From Candidatus Tepidiaquacellales bacterium OLB4/UTCHB1 (GTDB lineage Bacteria > Bacteroidota > Ignavibacteria > Tepidaquicellales > Tepidaquicellaceae): DNA of 64,000 nt. The DNA lies in NCBI GenBank assembly GCA_002050165.1, contig MWSW01000012.1, positions 434,001 to 498,000 of the forward strand, written 5' to 3'. Shown here one piece after another: positions 45,022 through 55,211 of this stretch. The notes beneath the pieces are model-generated. The model made no database searches and was not told the DNA's origin. It saw nothing but the letters and a program-made list of their open reading frames with translations. The first letter of the stretch is position 1. Every line of letters begins with the position of its first letter. The translations under genes were made by a program, and so were the position numbers.

Positions 45022-47166
45022 TTAATTATAAAAAATATCCCTGTTATCAGTAATGTCTGCCTTACTTTGCAAACCTGAGAGCCAATCCTGAACAGCACGT
45101 TGCTGGCGTTCCATAAATAAATTGTGCCTGATTGTTTTCACCTTCTCTCTGAAATCCTGCTCGTTAAACGGTGTAATATTATTCATCTTCACAATGTAAA
45201 CCCCCTTAGTGCCGAATATCGGTTCAGATAAATCTCCGTTCTTCATATTAAAAACAATAGTGCCAAAAACAAAATCCTGTCCAATCTGAGAAGGTAAATT
45301 TTGTTGTAAAACACTATCAGCTTTTTGAACTTGCATACCTGGCTTAATTTGTTCGATGGAACTTAAATTCCCACCCTGAATCTTTGACCGAATGTCCTTT
45401 GCCTCAGCCATTAGTATATTCATCTTATTTTTGAAATCTACCTTTGGCTTGATTAATGTTACTTTGACTGAATCGTAGTTTTTGTAACCTTCACTTATCT
45501 TTTCCACGATCTGATAAACACCGTATCCCTTTTGAGTCTTAATCGGATTTGCGACTTCACCGACATTCCCCTTCAATCCAAATTCAATAATTTTCTTGTT
45601 TTGTCCTAACCCAGGTACAGTACCATCTTTCGTAATCTCCGGTGAAATGAGCACTGTAACTTTTTCACGTTTCGACACGCTGTCAATATTTTCACCATTT
45701 TGTAATACATTAAAAATATTTTCAGCTTGTTGTCTGTAAATTCCTTTAGTTTTAGAACCGGGACTAACAACCTCCTTTATTTCCGCAAATCTAAATTCCT
45801 TGTTACTCTTTCCTTCAATTTTTATAATATGATAACCGAAGGATGTTTTCACCGGTCCGACAATTGATCCTACACTTCCACTGAAGGCAGCGTTTTCAAA
45901 CTCCGGTACCATCGCACCCTTACCGAACCAACCAAGGCTTCCTTTGTTTTCCTTAGCGGTAGGATCTTGAGATTCATTTTGTGCTATCGTACTGAAATCC
46001 TCACCGGCCTTTACCCTTGCCAAAACGTCTTCCGCCTTTTTTCTGGCAGCTTCTTCACCGGCATCAAGGTTGAACAATATATGCGAGGCTTTTACGAACT
46101 GTTCCTCACCCTCCCTCGATTCTAATAACCTGACTATTTTTATCCCGTCATTATCAATGATTACATCGGATACATCACCTGGAGAAGCGGAGTTTAAGAA
46201 CTCAAGCGCACCTTTGGATATTTTTGATGGATTTTGAAATGCACCGTTATAAGGAGTTTTTGAGTTTTGGTTTACAAATTTAATCAGTGCTGAATCCTCT
46301 TCCGACACATTCTTGAAATCTTCAATATATCCCTCTACTAATTTTTTGACTGACATCGTATCATCTGCTGTTGGAACTTCGTTGAGTAAAATATATTTAA
46401 ATTTTACCGCCTCGGGCTGCTTGAATTCATTTTTATTTTCTTCATAATATTTCTTCATTTGCTCCTCTGTAGCTGCAAATAAACTCGAATCCGTTATTGT
46501 GCTCGGATCAAAAAATACATACTCGAAATTTGCAAATATATTATCGTTTTTATATTTCTGCAGAATATCATCGTAAGTAATAATTATGGAATTGGAGATT
46601 ACCGTTTGCAATTTTTGTGACAACAGAGTTTCCCTCATATATTTTTCGACCTGAACCCAAAATGCAGTAGCTTCAGGTGTTTTCATGGTTAACGCTTGTT
46701 GATAAAATGCAACGTTGAAATTTCCGGTTGAGTCAATAAAATTTTGCTTTACAGGTTGTGGTAACTCGTCAGGTCTGTTGTAAATAATATCCAAAATCTC
46801 ATTGTCTGAAACCGTAATTCCAAGCCGGTTGATCTCTTGCCGAACAAGTACCTGCTGTACCATTTGATTCCATACACTCTCCCTTATCTGATTCATGGTA
46901 TTTTCATCAATATCCTGTTGCGGGTTTTGTTGTCTCATTTGTTCAACTTGCATCTGTACCTGCTGTTCGAACTCCTGATACTTTATTTCTTCATCGTTTA
47001 TTTTTCCAAACACATAAGTTTCACCTTGCAGACCGAGATAATTCATCCCCCATTCAAATATAATAGTTGCAAGGAAAGCTACAATCAGGATTATAATAAT
47101 GACCGGCATCTTATCCCGCATCTTATTCATAATACCTGTTTGATGATGAACCTTTTTATTTGCCAT
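45022..47166 (-). CDS. PpiD/SurA-type periplasmic peptidyl-prolyl isomerase
   Basis: A 714-residue inner-membrane-anchored folding factor. There is one N-terminal TM (about 17-37, PVIIIILIVAFLATIIFEWG), a SurA_N-like helical domain, then a parvulin domain with KASHILFNLDAGEEAARKKAEDVLARVKAGEDF and GSLGWFGKGAMVPEFENAAF. A second, divergent rotamase-like region follows. The plan matches PpiD of Gram-negative bacteria, which assists proteins leaving the Sec translocon. It stands alone with about 100-base gaps on each side. Confidence 0.9.
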   Translation of the reverse strand: MANKKVHHQTGIMNKMRDKMPVIIIILIVAFLATIIFEWGMNYLGLQGETYVFGKINDEEIKYQEFEQQVQMQVEQMRQQNPQQDIDENTMNQIRESVWNQMVQQVLVRQEINRLGITVSDNEILDIIYNRPDELPQPVKQNFIDSTGNFNVAFYQQALTMKTPEATAFWVQVEKYMRETLLSQKLQTVISNSIIITYDDILQKYKNDNIFANFEYVFFDPSTITDSSLFAATEEQMKKYYEENKNEFKQPEAVKFKYILLNEVPTADDTMSVKKLVEGYIEDFKNVSEEDSALIKFVNQNSKTPYNGAFQNPSKISKGALEFLNSASPGDVSDVIIDNDGIKIVRLLESREGEEQFVKASHILFNLDAGEEAARKKAEDVLARVKAGEDFSTIAQNESQDPTAKENKGSLGWFGKGAMVPEFENAAFSGSVGSIVGPVKTSFGYHIIKIEGKSNKEFRFAEIKEVVSPGSKTKGIYRQQAENIFNVLQNGENIDSVSKREKVTVLISPEITKDGTVPGLGQNKKIIEFGLKGNVGEVANPIKTQKGYGVYQIVEKISEGYKNYDSVKVTLIKPKVDFKNKMNILMAEAKDIRSKIQGGNLSSIEQIKPGMQVQKADSVLQQNLPSQIGQDFVFGTIVFNMKNGDLSEPIFGTKGVYIVKMNNITPFNEQDFREKVKTIRHNLFMERQQRAVQDWLSGLQSKADITDNRDIFYN

Positions 47167-47267
47167 TACTTTAGGTATTCTCCCTCAATATGATTTCAAT
47201 TAAATGAAACTTTTAAACTAATTTTTTTGACCTCTAAAATCAATGTAGTAAAACCAGCAAACCTTTT

Positions 47268-48290
47268 TCAATTCTTGACATTACTGATTCGCTTTTGCCA
47301 GTTCCAGGCGGTAAGCAACATATTTTCCAAATCTCGCTCCGCCCTCCAACCAAGAATTTCATTTGCTTTTTTTGTATCAGAGTAAATAGAGATAACATCT
47401 CCTGCACGACGTGGACCGATTTTGTAATTGAGCTTTCTTTCTGTAACTTTTTCAAAAACATTTATGATCTCCATTACTGAATTTCCCCGACCTGTACCAA
47501 GATTGAAAATCTCAGGATTCTCAACCGTAGCGTTATCAATCAATCTTTGAACTGCTATCACATGAGCCTTTGCGATATCAACAACGTGAATATAGTCACG
47601 AATATTTGTCCCGTCCGGAGTCGGATAGTCGTTCCCATTCACTGTTAAAATTTCTCTCTCACCTGCAGCTGTTTGTGTTATATACGGGACAAGATTATTT
47701 GGCACACCTATAGGTAATTCGCCAATTAAAGCTGAATCATGTGCTCCTATTGGATTGAAATATCTCAACGCTATTGATTTTAGCTTAGTTGCTGCGGACA
47801 AGTCGTTCAAGAACCTTTCACCGCATTGTTTTGTGTAACCGTACGGTGATTCAGCTTCTTTTACCGGACTCAATTCAGTTACGGGTAATTCTTCCGCCTG
47901 ACCGTAAACTGTGCACGATGACGAAAACACTATGTTCAAAACATTTGAACCTATCATTACATCGAGAAGATTGATAAACCCAAGTATATTGTTCCTGTAA
48001 TAAAGCATTGGATCAATTACTGATTCACCAACTGCTTTCAATGCCGCAAAATGAATAACTGAACTTATGTCTCCGTTATATTCAAATACCTTCTTTAGTG
48101 AAATCTTATCCGTAATATCTACCTGATGAAATTCAGGTCTGACACCTGTAATAGATTCAATCCCGTTCAATACTTCTATATTTGAGTTCGATAGATTATC
48201 GAGTACAATCACTTTAAAACCTGAGTTCAGGAGTTCAACTACAGTATGCGATCCGATATAACCGGTTCCGCCTGTTACTAATATTTTCAT
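47268..48290 (-). CDS. galE: UDP-glucose 4-epimerase
   Basis: A 340-residue extended SDR enzyme: TGGTGYIGSHTVVEL NAD site, FSSSCTVYG with catalytic Ser/Thr, YGYTKQCGE with Tyr-x3-Lys, and RYFNPIGAHDSALIGE. It interconverts UDP-glucose and UDP-galactose (or the GlcNAc forms) and can supply the glycan cluster. It overlaps purD by four bases. Confidence 0.95.
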   Translation of the reverse strand: MKILVTGGTGYIGSHTVVELLNSGFKVIVLDNLSNSNIEVLNGIESITGVRPEFHQVDITDKISLKKVFEYNGDISSVIHFAALKAVGESVIDPMLYYRNNILGFINLLDVMIGSNVLNIVFSSSCTVYGQAEELPVTELSPVKEAESPYGYTKQCGERFLNDLSAATKLKSIALRYFNPIGAHDSALIGELPIGVPNNLVPYITQTAAGEREILTVNGNDYPTPDGTNIRDYIHVVDIAKAHVIAVQRLIDNATVENPEIFNLGTGRGNSVMEIINVFEKVTERKLNYKIGPRRAGDVISIYSDTKKANEILGWRAERDLENMLLTAWNWQKRISNVKN

Positions 48291-49561
48291 AATCCTTTTT
48301 TCCCTATATCTTTTCGGAAATACATTTTTTCAAATTTGATTTTTTCAATACAATTATAAGCTTTTTTTATTGCTTCATGAAGAGAATCTTCAGTTGCAGT
48401 AACCGAAAGTACTCTCCCGCCATTTGTTACAACCCCGTCACCTGATAGCTTCGTACCTGCGTGAAATATTTTACATCCGGTTGCTTCATCCAGCCCGGAG
48501 ATTCTTTTGTCCTTTTCATAATCTCCGGGATATCCTCCGGAAACAGCAACAACATTGCAAGCAGACTTACTATTGCAAACTAATTCATAGTTTTTGATTT
48601 CCTCATTTTCAGATGCGACCAATAACTGAAGGAAGTCGCTTTCAATTAATTGAAGCACTGCCTGAGTTTCCGGATCACCGAAACGGCAATTAAATTCAAT
48701 TACATACGGGTTGTTATTTTCATCTATTAATAAACCGCAATACAGACATCCCTTATACACAATCCCTGATTTGTTCAGCGATTCTAAGGTTTTTCTTATT
48801 ATTCTATCTTCAATTTTTCGCATTAACTCTGCAGTTACCACTTTAGACACAGGAGTGTAAGCCCCCATTCCACCTGTATTCGGACCAATATCATTTTCAC
48901 CAATTCGTTTATGGTCCTGGGCTACCGGCAATACAATGTAATCAAGGCCATCCGTTACGGCAAAAACGGAAATTTCCTCGCCTCTCAGAAAACTTTCAAC
49001 TATAAAGCGCTCACCTGCGACTGAATGAACTTTTTGATTTACAAGTGAATCAATGTATCTTAGAGATTCCGGTTCAGACTCAGAGATTACTACTCCCTTA
49101 CCGGCGGCAAGCCCGTCAGCCTTAATCACGACCGGATGTGATAAATGCCTTATGTAATTCAGCGCTTCATTAAAACTTTCTTTCCCGAACGCCCGAAAAT
49201 CCGCAGTGGGAATTCCCGCTTCCTTCATAAGTTCTTTTGCAAATATCTTGCTTGATTCAATCATTGCGGCAGTACTACCCGGACCAAAAATTTTCAAACC
49301 GTTGGATCTGAATAAATCCGTTATTCCAAGCGCTAATGGTTGTTCCGGTCCGACAACGGTAAAATCAATTCCCTTCTCAATTGCAAATTTCAAAAGTAAA
49401 TTTAAGTCGGATGGCTTAATATCTACGCCATGACCGAGCGTTTCCATACCGGCATTAGGACGGGTAAAATATAAAATTCCTTTGTAAAAGGATTGAGAGT
49501 TGCTTATCTTTTCTGCAATCGCATGCTCCCTGCCACCGTTTCCAATTATAAATACTTTCAT
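48287..49561 (-). CDS. purD: Phosphoribosylamine-glycine ligase
   Basis: A 424-residue ATP-grasp enzyme of purine synthesis starting MKVFIIGNGGREHAIAEKI. It has the FTVVGPEQPLALGI block, ATP-grasp HPVVIKADGLAAGKGVVI and the metal-binding EFNCRFGDPETQ. Length is normal. It sits between a glycosyltransferase and galE with overlapping ends (1 and 4 bases), an unusual but tightly coupled arrangement. Confidence 0.96.
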   Translation of the reverse strand: MKVFIIGNGGREHAIAEKISNSQSFYKGILYFTRPNAGMETLGHGVDIKPSDLNLLLKFAIEKGIDFTVVGPEQPLALGITDLFRSNGLKIFGPGSTAAMIESSKIFAKELMKEAGIPTADFRAFGKESFNEALNYIRHLSHPVVIKADGLAAGKGVVISESEPESLRYIDSLVNQKVHSVAGERFIVESFLRGEEISVFAVTDGLDYIVLPVAQDHKRIGENDIGPNTGGMGAYTPVSKVVTAELMRKIEDRIIRKTLESLNKSGIVYKGCLYCGLLIDENNNPYVIEFNCRFGDPETQAVLQLIESDFLQLLVASENEEIKNYELVCNSKSACNVVAVSGGYPGDYEKDKRISGLDEATGCKIFHAGTKLSGDGVVTNGGRVLSVTATEDSLHEAIKKAYNCIEKIKFEKMYFRKDIGKKGL

Positions 49562-50835
49562 CAGTCTATAGCCAAAAGGTAATTAAACTCTTTTGCCAAT
49601 TCCTCAGTATGTTTGACACGATTAAATTTTGAAATCGTCTCAGAATCAGGTTTAGGTAGTTTACCTGATTTTGACAAATTGTAAAATTCATATACAGCGT
49701 CAGCAACCTGACCCGGCTCTTCATCTATGAACTTAACCGCACCATAGTTTTCAAGGACTTTCTTTGAAACGCCTTCCGGCACTGAGGCCAGAATATTTTT
49801 TTGGCTCCCGATATACTCGCCAATTTTACCCGGCATTGCTGCTTCATCATTTTCACCCCTGGATATGTAAAGAAATAAAATATCCGAGGATAAAATATAT
49901 TTTACACAATCAATGTGATTGATATACCCGGTAATTTTTATGTCTTGCTGTATACCTGAGTTTCGGATGAAATCCATGTATTCGTTGGTAAGAGTACAGA
50001 TGAAACAAAACTCAACTTCCCCGCGCAACTCCGGGTACTTCTCAAAAAAAAGTTTAATTCCCCTAAAATAAAAAAGTGCATTCCTGGTATAAAAACTACC
50101 GGAATATGTAATCCTGAATTTATCTTTGGTATGAGCAACCAGCGATTTCGCGTTTTCAAAATCTTCCGGATCAAATCCATTTGGAATAATGCGGACATCA
50201 TTGTAATCAACACTTTCATATCGCCCCACAATATATTCCTTAACTCTGCGATTGACGGTAATTATCACGTCTGCAAACCGTAGTACTTCAGCTTCCAGTT
50301 TAATATTTTTCTTTTTGTGATAGGAGGTCGGATAATAATTTAAAACCGGGCTATCAACCCACGCATCGCGATAATCAATGACCAATGGGATATTGTATTT
50401 TTTTTTCAGTTCAAGAGCAATCAGAAAATCCGTATAAGGAGGTGCAGTTGCAAACACAACCTGAAACCCGCCGTACTTTTCCCAAATCTCATCTACTTTT
50501 TTCAATGCTTTCTTTTTCCATCCGATTTTACTATCCGGAATAAAAATAAAAGAATACAAACTGTTTCTTAACTTCCGCAATCTTTCTCGCGGGGTAACCA
50601 CTTCTATTGAGTCAGGATTAAAATCTTCTGAACCGGTTCTCTCAATTGAAACACCATTTTCAATTGCTTCATTCAAAAGAGATTTATCAACAGCCAAATA
50701 TTTCTTTGGTGAATCCGTTATAACAGTGGGTTGCCAACCGAAATTTTTCAGGTATTTAGAAAACTTCATAGCACGCTGAACCCCGCCCATGCCCATCGGT
50801 GGAAAGTAATATGAAATGATTAGAACTTTGTTCAA
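49561..50835 (-). CDS. Family 4-like glycosyltransferase
   Basis: A 424-residue GT-B protein: IISYYFPPMGMGGVQRAMKFSKYL acceptor domain with a glycine-rich loop, RITYSGSFYTRN donor phosphate region, and LFLYISRGENDEAAMPGKIGEYIGSQKNIL in place of the canonical EX7E block. It resembles glycosyltransferases from surface-glycan loci. It is first in an apparent operon with purD and galE and could take part in the same polysaccharide as the cluster 10 kb downstream. Confidence 0.82.
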   Translation of the reverse strand: MNKVLIISYYFPPMGMGGVQRAMKFSKYLKNFGWQPTVITDSPKKYLAVDKSLLNEAIENGVSIERTGSEDFNPDSIEVVTPRERLRKLRNSLYSFIFIPDSKIGWKKKALKKVDEIWEKYGGFQVVFATAPPYTDFLIALELKKKYNIPLVIDYRDAWVDSPVLNYYPTSYHKKKNIKLEAEVLRFADVIITVNRRVKEYIVGRYESVDYNDVRIIPNGFDPEDFENAKSLVAHTKDKFRITYSGSFYTRNALFYFRGIKLFFEKYPELRGEVEFCFICTLTNEYMDFIRNSGIQQDIKITGYINHIDCVKYILSSDILFLYISRGENDEAAMPGKIGEYIGSQKNILASVPEGVSKKVLENYGAVKFIDEEPGQVADAVYEFYNLSKSGKLPKPDSETISKFNRVKHTEELAKEFNYLLAID

Positions 50836-50884
50836 TTATTCTTAAAAGCGATTTTAAATTATTGGGAAAGTTAAATGGGATGCG

Positions 50885-52006
50885 CTAAATGATAATCAAT
50901 TCTTTCGGAGAACTGTTCAGCACCTCACAACCATCTTCCGTTACAATAACATCATCCTCTATTCTAACTCCACCGAAGTTTTCGATATAAATCCCGGGTT
51001 CAACCGTGACTACATTACCTTCCGTTAAAATTGAATTTGAAATCTGATTTAACCTTGGGTTTTCGTGCACTTCTATTCCGAGACCATGTCCGAGTCCGTG
51101 ACCGAAATACTTTCCATACCCTTTAGAATGAATATAATTTCGCGCAACTGAATCAACAACCTTTGTTGATTTATTTTTTGCGATTGAATTGATTGCAAGT
51201 TGCTGTGCGTCGCTCACTATTTGATAAATCTTCTTAGCCTCAGCAGAAAGTTTCCCGATTCCGATCGTACGCGTCATATCGGAACAAAAGCCATTGTAAA
51301 TACATCCAAAATCGAGGGTAAGCAGATCACCCGATTTTAATTTCCTGTTCGTTGGTTGCGCGTGTGGGAAAGCCGAATTTTCACCACTTGCAACAATTGG
51401 TGAAAAAGAATTCCCCGATGCACCACCTTTTATCTGAAGGTACGTGAGCTCTGCTGCAATATCTGTTTCCGTAATTCCGGGCTTTATGAATGCCAATAAT
51501 TTTGAAAAAACCTTATCTGTAATTTTCACTGCATACCGGATGTTGTCAATTTCATCATTTGTTTTCACTGTTGTAAACTGCTCAATCAATCCATCTACAG
51601 GAACAAGTTTTTTCCCTTTTAATACTTTTTTAAGAATTTGAACCTGTGAATACACCATTGCACCGGACTCAAAACCAATCCTTTTCAAACCATATTTTTC
51701 AGAAATCTCCCTAATGAAATCAAATGATCCCTGTTTATCAATCTTCACCCGGAGAGATTTATTGATCTCTCTTGATGCCTGAATTTTATACCTGAAATCG
51801 GAGACAAAATATTTCGCTTTCTGAGCTAATACAAGATAACCTGCCGAGCCTGAAAATCCCGACAAATACCTGACGTTTGGAAGTTTTGTAACCACTAAAG
51901 CATCAATCTTATGTGTGTTCAGATAATTTAAAATTCCTTGTATTCTATTCAACTGTAAGTTTAAATTTGCAACAGTTAAGTTAGCTAAACACGTTTTTAA
52001 TTTCAA
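50885..52006 (-). CDS. M24 Xaa-Pro aminopeptidase
   Basis: In the 373-residue protein, the N-terminal creatinase-like domain (VTKLPNVRYLSGFSGSAGYLVL) is followed by the pita-bread catalytic domain. The metal ligands are visible in LTLDFGCIYNGFCSDMTRT (two Asp), GHGLGHGLGIEVHE (His), VTVEPGIYI (Glu) and GVRIEDDVIV (Glu). It cleaves N-terminal residues before proline in the cytoplasm. It is divergent from secD across 217 bases. Confidence 0.92.
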   Translation of the reverse strand: MKLKTCLANLTVANLNLQLNRIQGILNYLNTHKIDALVVTKLPNVRYLSGFSGSAGYLVLAQKAKYFVSDFRYKIQASREINKSLRVKIDKQGSFDFIREISEKYGLKRIGFESGAMVYSQVQILKKVLKGKKLVPVDGLIEQFTTVKTNDEIDNIRYAVKITDKVFSKLLAFIKPGITETDIAAELTYLQIKGGASGNSFSPIVASGENSAFPHAQPTNRKLKSGDLLTLDFGCIYNGFCSDMTRTIGIGKLSAEAKKIYQIVSDAQQLAINSIAKNKSTKVVDSVARNYIHSKGYGKYFGHGLGHGLGIEVHENPRLNQISNSILTEGNVVTVEPGIYIENFGGVRIEDDVIVTEDGCEVLNSSPKELIII

Positions 52007-52150
52007 TTCAATGGTTCAGATTATTCGTGATGCTTTTAAAGTTTTATGTAATATTGAAATCAAGTGGATTGAAAATGCATCCCTTCAATAATGTATCCTG
52101 CTATATGGATTTAATCTTAAGGACAATAGCCTGAATCCATATTAAGTACA

Positions 52151-52180
52151 TTGACATTTTTCCCTTATTCAAGTAATTTG
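52151..52180 (+). promoter_or_regulatory. Candidate promoter for secD
   Basis: TTGACA at 52151-52156 is followed 17 bases later by TAATTTG (52174-52180), a mix of a sigma-70 -35 element and a Bacteroidota-like -7 element. The 217-base divergent gap holds no other clear signal. Support is by motif only. Confidence 0.35.
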
Positions 52181-52223
52181 AAGTTTGTCTTAATCCGAAA
52201 AATAATTTAATCATTCAGGAAAA

Positions 52224-54236
52224 TTGAAGAAGAATCTTTCGAGGATAATTCTTACGGTAGCATTGCTGATTTTAACTGTCTATTTCCTCTATCCTACTTA
52301 TCAAGATTACCAACTCAATCAGACTCTAAATTCACTTTCAGGGGAAGATAGTGTTCGATATGTAGAGGAAAATGCAGCATTCATAAAAGATGTAACCGAA
52401 AAGCGCTTGAAATTGGGGCTTGATCTAAAAGGTGGTGTGTACGTCGTACTTGATGTAGACGTGGTGAAATTTTTATCAGACCTTGCCGGTGACCGTAACG
52501 ATGATAAGCTCAAATCAATACTTGAACAGATAAGAGCTGAAACTGTTGACTCCGATGAATCTATTCTGGAGTTGCTGAAACAGAAGTTAAATGCCGAAGG
52601 GCTTACGCTCAAATCTTATTACGGGGAAATCCGGGATTCAGAAGAAGATATTGAAAAGAAATTAGAAACTGAAATCGAAGGCGCTATTGACAGGGCTGTT
52701 GAAGTCGTAAGGAACAGGGTTGACCAATACGGTGTGGCGGAACCTCAAATTCAAAAAGTAGGCGGGGAGAAAATTATTGTTGAGTTACCCGGAGTGAGCA
52801 ATCCGCAGGAAGTCCGAAAACTTCTGCAAGGAACGGCTTTGCTAGAGTTCCGAATGGTGATTGAACCTGAGCGGGCAGTGAAAATTATGCAGGACATCAA
52901 TAAAGTCCTCGCAGGTTTGTCTGCCGGTGAAAACGAAAATCTCCTCGATTCCATTGTGAAATCTGGTGATACAACGGTAACCGAAGATAAAGAAACCGAT
53001 ACCACTCTCACTGAAAATAAAGAAACGGAAAAAACCACATCAAATAAAAAATCTGATACGACATCGAACAAAAAATCTGATACAACAACATCGAACGAAA
53101 GCGATACTTCTGAAAAAGGAACCGACTCGAACGTTTCCGATGATACAACACAACAGTTGTCTCAGGAGGAGTTTATTAAACAGAACCCTCTCTTTTTTAC
53201 GATTGCCATTGTTAACTTTGAAAGTGGAATAGCCGACGCTTACGTTAAAGAAACCGATAAAGCAAAAGTTGAACGGCTTCTGGAGAAAGAAGAGGTTAAA
53301 AAAGTCATTCCCGATGATGTTAGCTTTGTCTGGTCCCAAAAATCATTTCAGGGTCAAGGTGGCGAGACGTATTATGTTTTATACACAATAAAAAGCGAAC
53401 CTGAATTAACCGGTAACGTAATAGTTGATGCAAATTCAAACATTGATCCGACAACCAATCAACCAATTGTAACAATGCAGATGAACAGCGAAGGTGCAGC
53501 AGACTGGGCAAGAATAACGGGATCAAACATTAACAAGCGATGCGCGATTGTACTCGATAATGTAGTTTATTCAGCACCGAATATTAAAAGTAAGATTACC
53601 GGTGGTAATTCACAAATCGAAGGTATGGCAAACGTTCAGGAAGCAAAATTACTTGAGATTGTATTGAAGGCAGGTGCACTTCCGGCGCCTTTGAAAATTA
53701 TTGAGGAAAGAACTATAGGCCCGTCCCTTGGTGAAGATTCCATTCGGGCAGGCATCGTGTCATCAATTGCTTCATTAATTCTCGTAGCGCTCTTTATGAT
53801 TGTTTACTACCGTACTGCAGGAGCAGTTGCGGATTTTGCGCTCGTTATTAATGTGCTTTTTGTAATCGGGATTATGGCTTCGTTTAAAGCTACGCTTACT
53901 CTGCCCGGTATTGCAGGTTTAATCCTGACGCTCGGGATGGCTGTTGATACGAACGTACTTATCAATGAAAGGGTACGGGAAGAAACCAAAGCCGGAAAAC
54001 CGCTTAAAACTGCCATTGAGATAGGATATAAAAAAGCTTTTTCTGCAATTATTGACTCACACGTAACAAGCGTCATAACCGGTATAATTCTGTACCAATT
54101 CGGTACGGGACCAATACAGGGATTTGCGCTTATTTTGCTGTTTGGAATTGTTGTCAATCTCTTTACAGCAATTGTAATAACACATTTCATATTTGATATT
54201 TTCCTTGAACGAGGAAAAAAAGTAAGTTTCGGTTAA
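52224..54236 (+). CDS. secD: Protein translocase subunit SecD
   Basis: A 670-residue RND-type subunit of the Sec translocon: TM1 at residues 7-24, LGLDLKGGVYVVLDV, VVRNRVDQYGVAEPQIQ, a periplasmic P1 domain, and five C-terminal TMs with IGPSLGEDSIRAG and GMAVDTNVLINERVREE. The start is TTG at 52224 with AGGA 4 bases upstream; no ATG is nearby. An unusual Thr/Ser/Asp/Lys-rich insert occupies residues about 247-314 of the periplasmic domain, with a tandem SNKKSDTT repeat. SecD and SecF use the proton gradient to pull exported proteins through. Confidence 0.96.
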   Translation: MKKNLSRIILTVALLILTVYFLYPTYQDYQLNQTLNSLSGEDSVRYVEENAAFIKDVTEKRLKLGLDLKGGVYVVLDVDVVKFLSDLAGDRNDDKLKSILEQIRAETVDSDESILELLKQKLNAEGLTLKSYYGEIRDSEEDIEKKLETEIEGAIDRAVEVVRNRVDQYGVAEPQIQKVGGEKIIVELPGVSNPQEVRKLLQGTALLEFRMVIEPERAVKIMQDINKVLAGLSAGENENLLDSIVKSGDTTVTEDKETDTTLTENKETEKTTSNKKSDTTSNKKSDTTTSNESDTSEKGTDSNVSDDTTQQLSQEEFIKQNPLFFTIAIVNFESGIADAYVKETDKAKVERLLEKEEVKKVIPDDVSFVWSQKSFQGQGGETYYVLYTIKSEPELTGNVIVDANSNIDPTTNQPIVTMQMNSEGAADWARITGSNINKRCAIVLDNVVYSAPNIKSKITGGNSQIEGMANVQEAKLLEIVLKAGALPAPLKIIEERTIGPSLGEDSIRAGIVSSIASLILVALFMIVYYRTAGAVADFALVINVLFVIGIMASFKATLTLPGIAGLILTLGMAVDTNVLINERVREETKAGKPLKTAIEIGYKKAFSAIIDSHVTSVITGIILYQFGTGPIQGFALILLFGIVVNLFTAIVITHFIFDIFLERGKKVSFG

Positions 54237-54257
54237 CTAAACGCGCGTAAAGATTAA

Positions 54258-55211
54258 ATGAGACTTTTTGAAAATACAAACATCAACTTTCTAGGACACC
54301 GAAGAAAGTTTTATCTCAGTTCAATAACTTTTATTGTTATCGGGATGATTTGTCTGTTCCTGAAACCGGTTCCGCTTGGAATTGATTTTCAGGGTGGTAC
54401 AGAAGTTCAACTCAGATTCTCGAAACAGGTTGATATAAGCGAGCTCAGGACAATTATGGACAATGCTAATTTTTTAGGGATGGAAATAAAGACTATGGGT
54501 ACTGATGAGGATATTCTCCTTCGGACACCAATGCAATCTGATGGTTCCGTAGTATCCGATCAAATTAAAGACGCTGTTACATCCGGCTTACCGGGAAATA
54601 ATTTTGAAATTTTAAGAATTGATAAAGTTGGACCGAAAATCGGCGCTGAATTAAGAAGAAATGCGCTTTTTGCAATTATTTTTTCTCTAATTGGAATTTT
54701 AATTTATTTATCACTTAGATTTCAGTTCATTTACGCTGTCGGTGCAGTAGTAGCGTTGTTACACGATGTTCTTATTACTTTATCAGCAGTTGCAATTTCT
54801 CACATCATTGTCCCCGGGTTGAACCTTGAATTCAATCAACCAATGCTTGCAGCATTTTTAACTTTAATCGGATTCTCCGTGAATGATACCGTTATCATAT
54901 TTGACAGAATTAGAGAGAACATAAAACTTTACAAAAATGAGCCGATTGAATCTGTTATGAACAAAAGTATAAATGCGACTCTTAGCAGAACTGTAATTAC
55001 GAGCGGCGCTTTATTACTTGCTTTGATTGTCCTGATTATTTTCGGCGGTGAAGTATTGAGGGGATTTGCTTTTACGTTTACTGTCGGTGTGATTATCGGA
55101 ACTTACTCTTCAATCTTTGTTGCAAGTTCCATTACTGTGGACTGGAAACAGAAGATTGAGGATAAAGCAAAGAGTAAGTTTAAAGTTAAAACCGCTAAGG
55201 TTGCGAGATAG
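54258..55211 (+). CDS. secF: Protein translocase subunit SecF
   Basis: A 317-residue partner of SecD with six TM helices: LGIDFQGGTEVQLRF, KVGPKIGAELRRNALFAI, and GFSVNDTVIIFDRIRENI near TM4-5. Length and motifs are standard. It lies 21 bases downstream of secD; its stop codon is directly followed by the start of the STAS gene. Confidence 0.97.
   Translation: MRLFENTNINFLGHRRKFYLSSITFIVIGMICLFLKPVPLGIDFQGGTEVQLRFSKQVDISELRTIMDNANFLGMEIKTMGTDEDILLRTPMQSDGSVVSDQIKDAVTSGLPGNNFEILRIDKVGPKIGAELRRNALFAIIFSLIGILIYLSLRFQFIYAVGAVVALLHDVLITLSAVAISHIIVPGLNLEFNQPMLAAFLTLIGFSVNDTVIIFDRIRENIKLYKNEPIESVMNKSINATLSRTVITSGALLLALIVLIIFGGEVLRGFAFTFTVGVIIGTYSSIFVASSITVDWKQKIEDKAKSKFKVKTAKVAR

Noticed and set aside
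53025-53100. CRISPR-like or tandem DNA repeat
   Set aside because: The repeats are in-frame codons of the SecD low-complexity linker, with no spacers.
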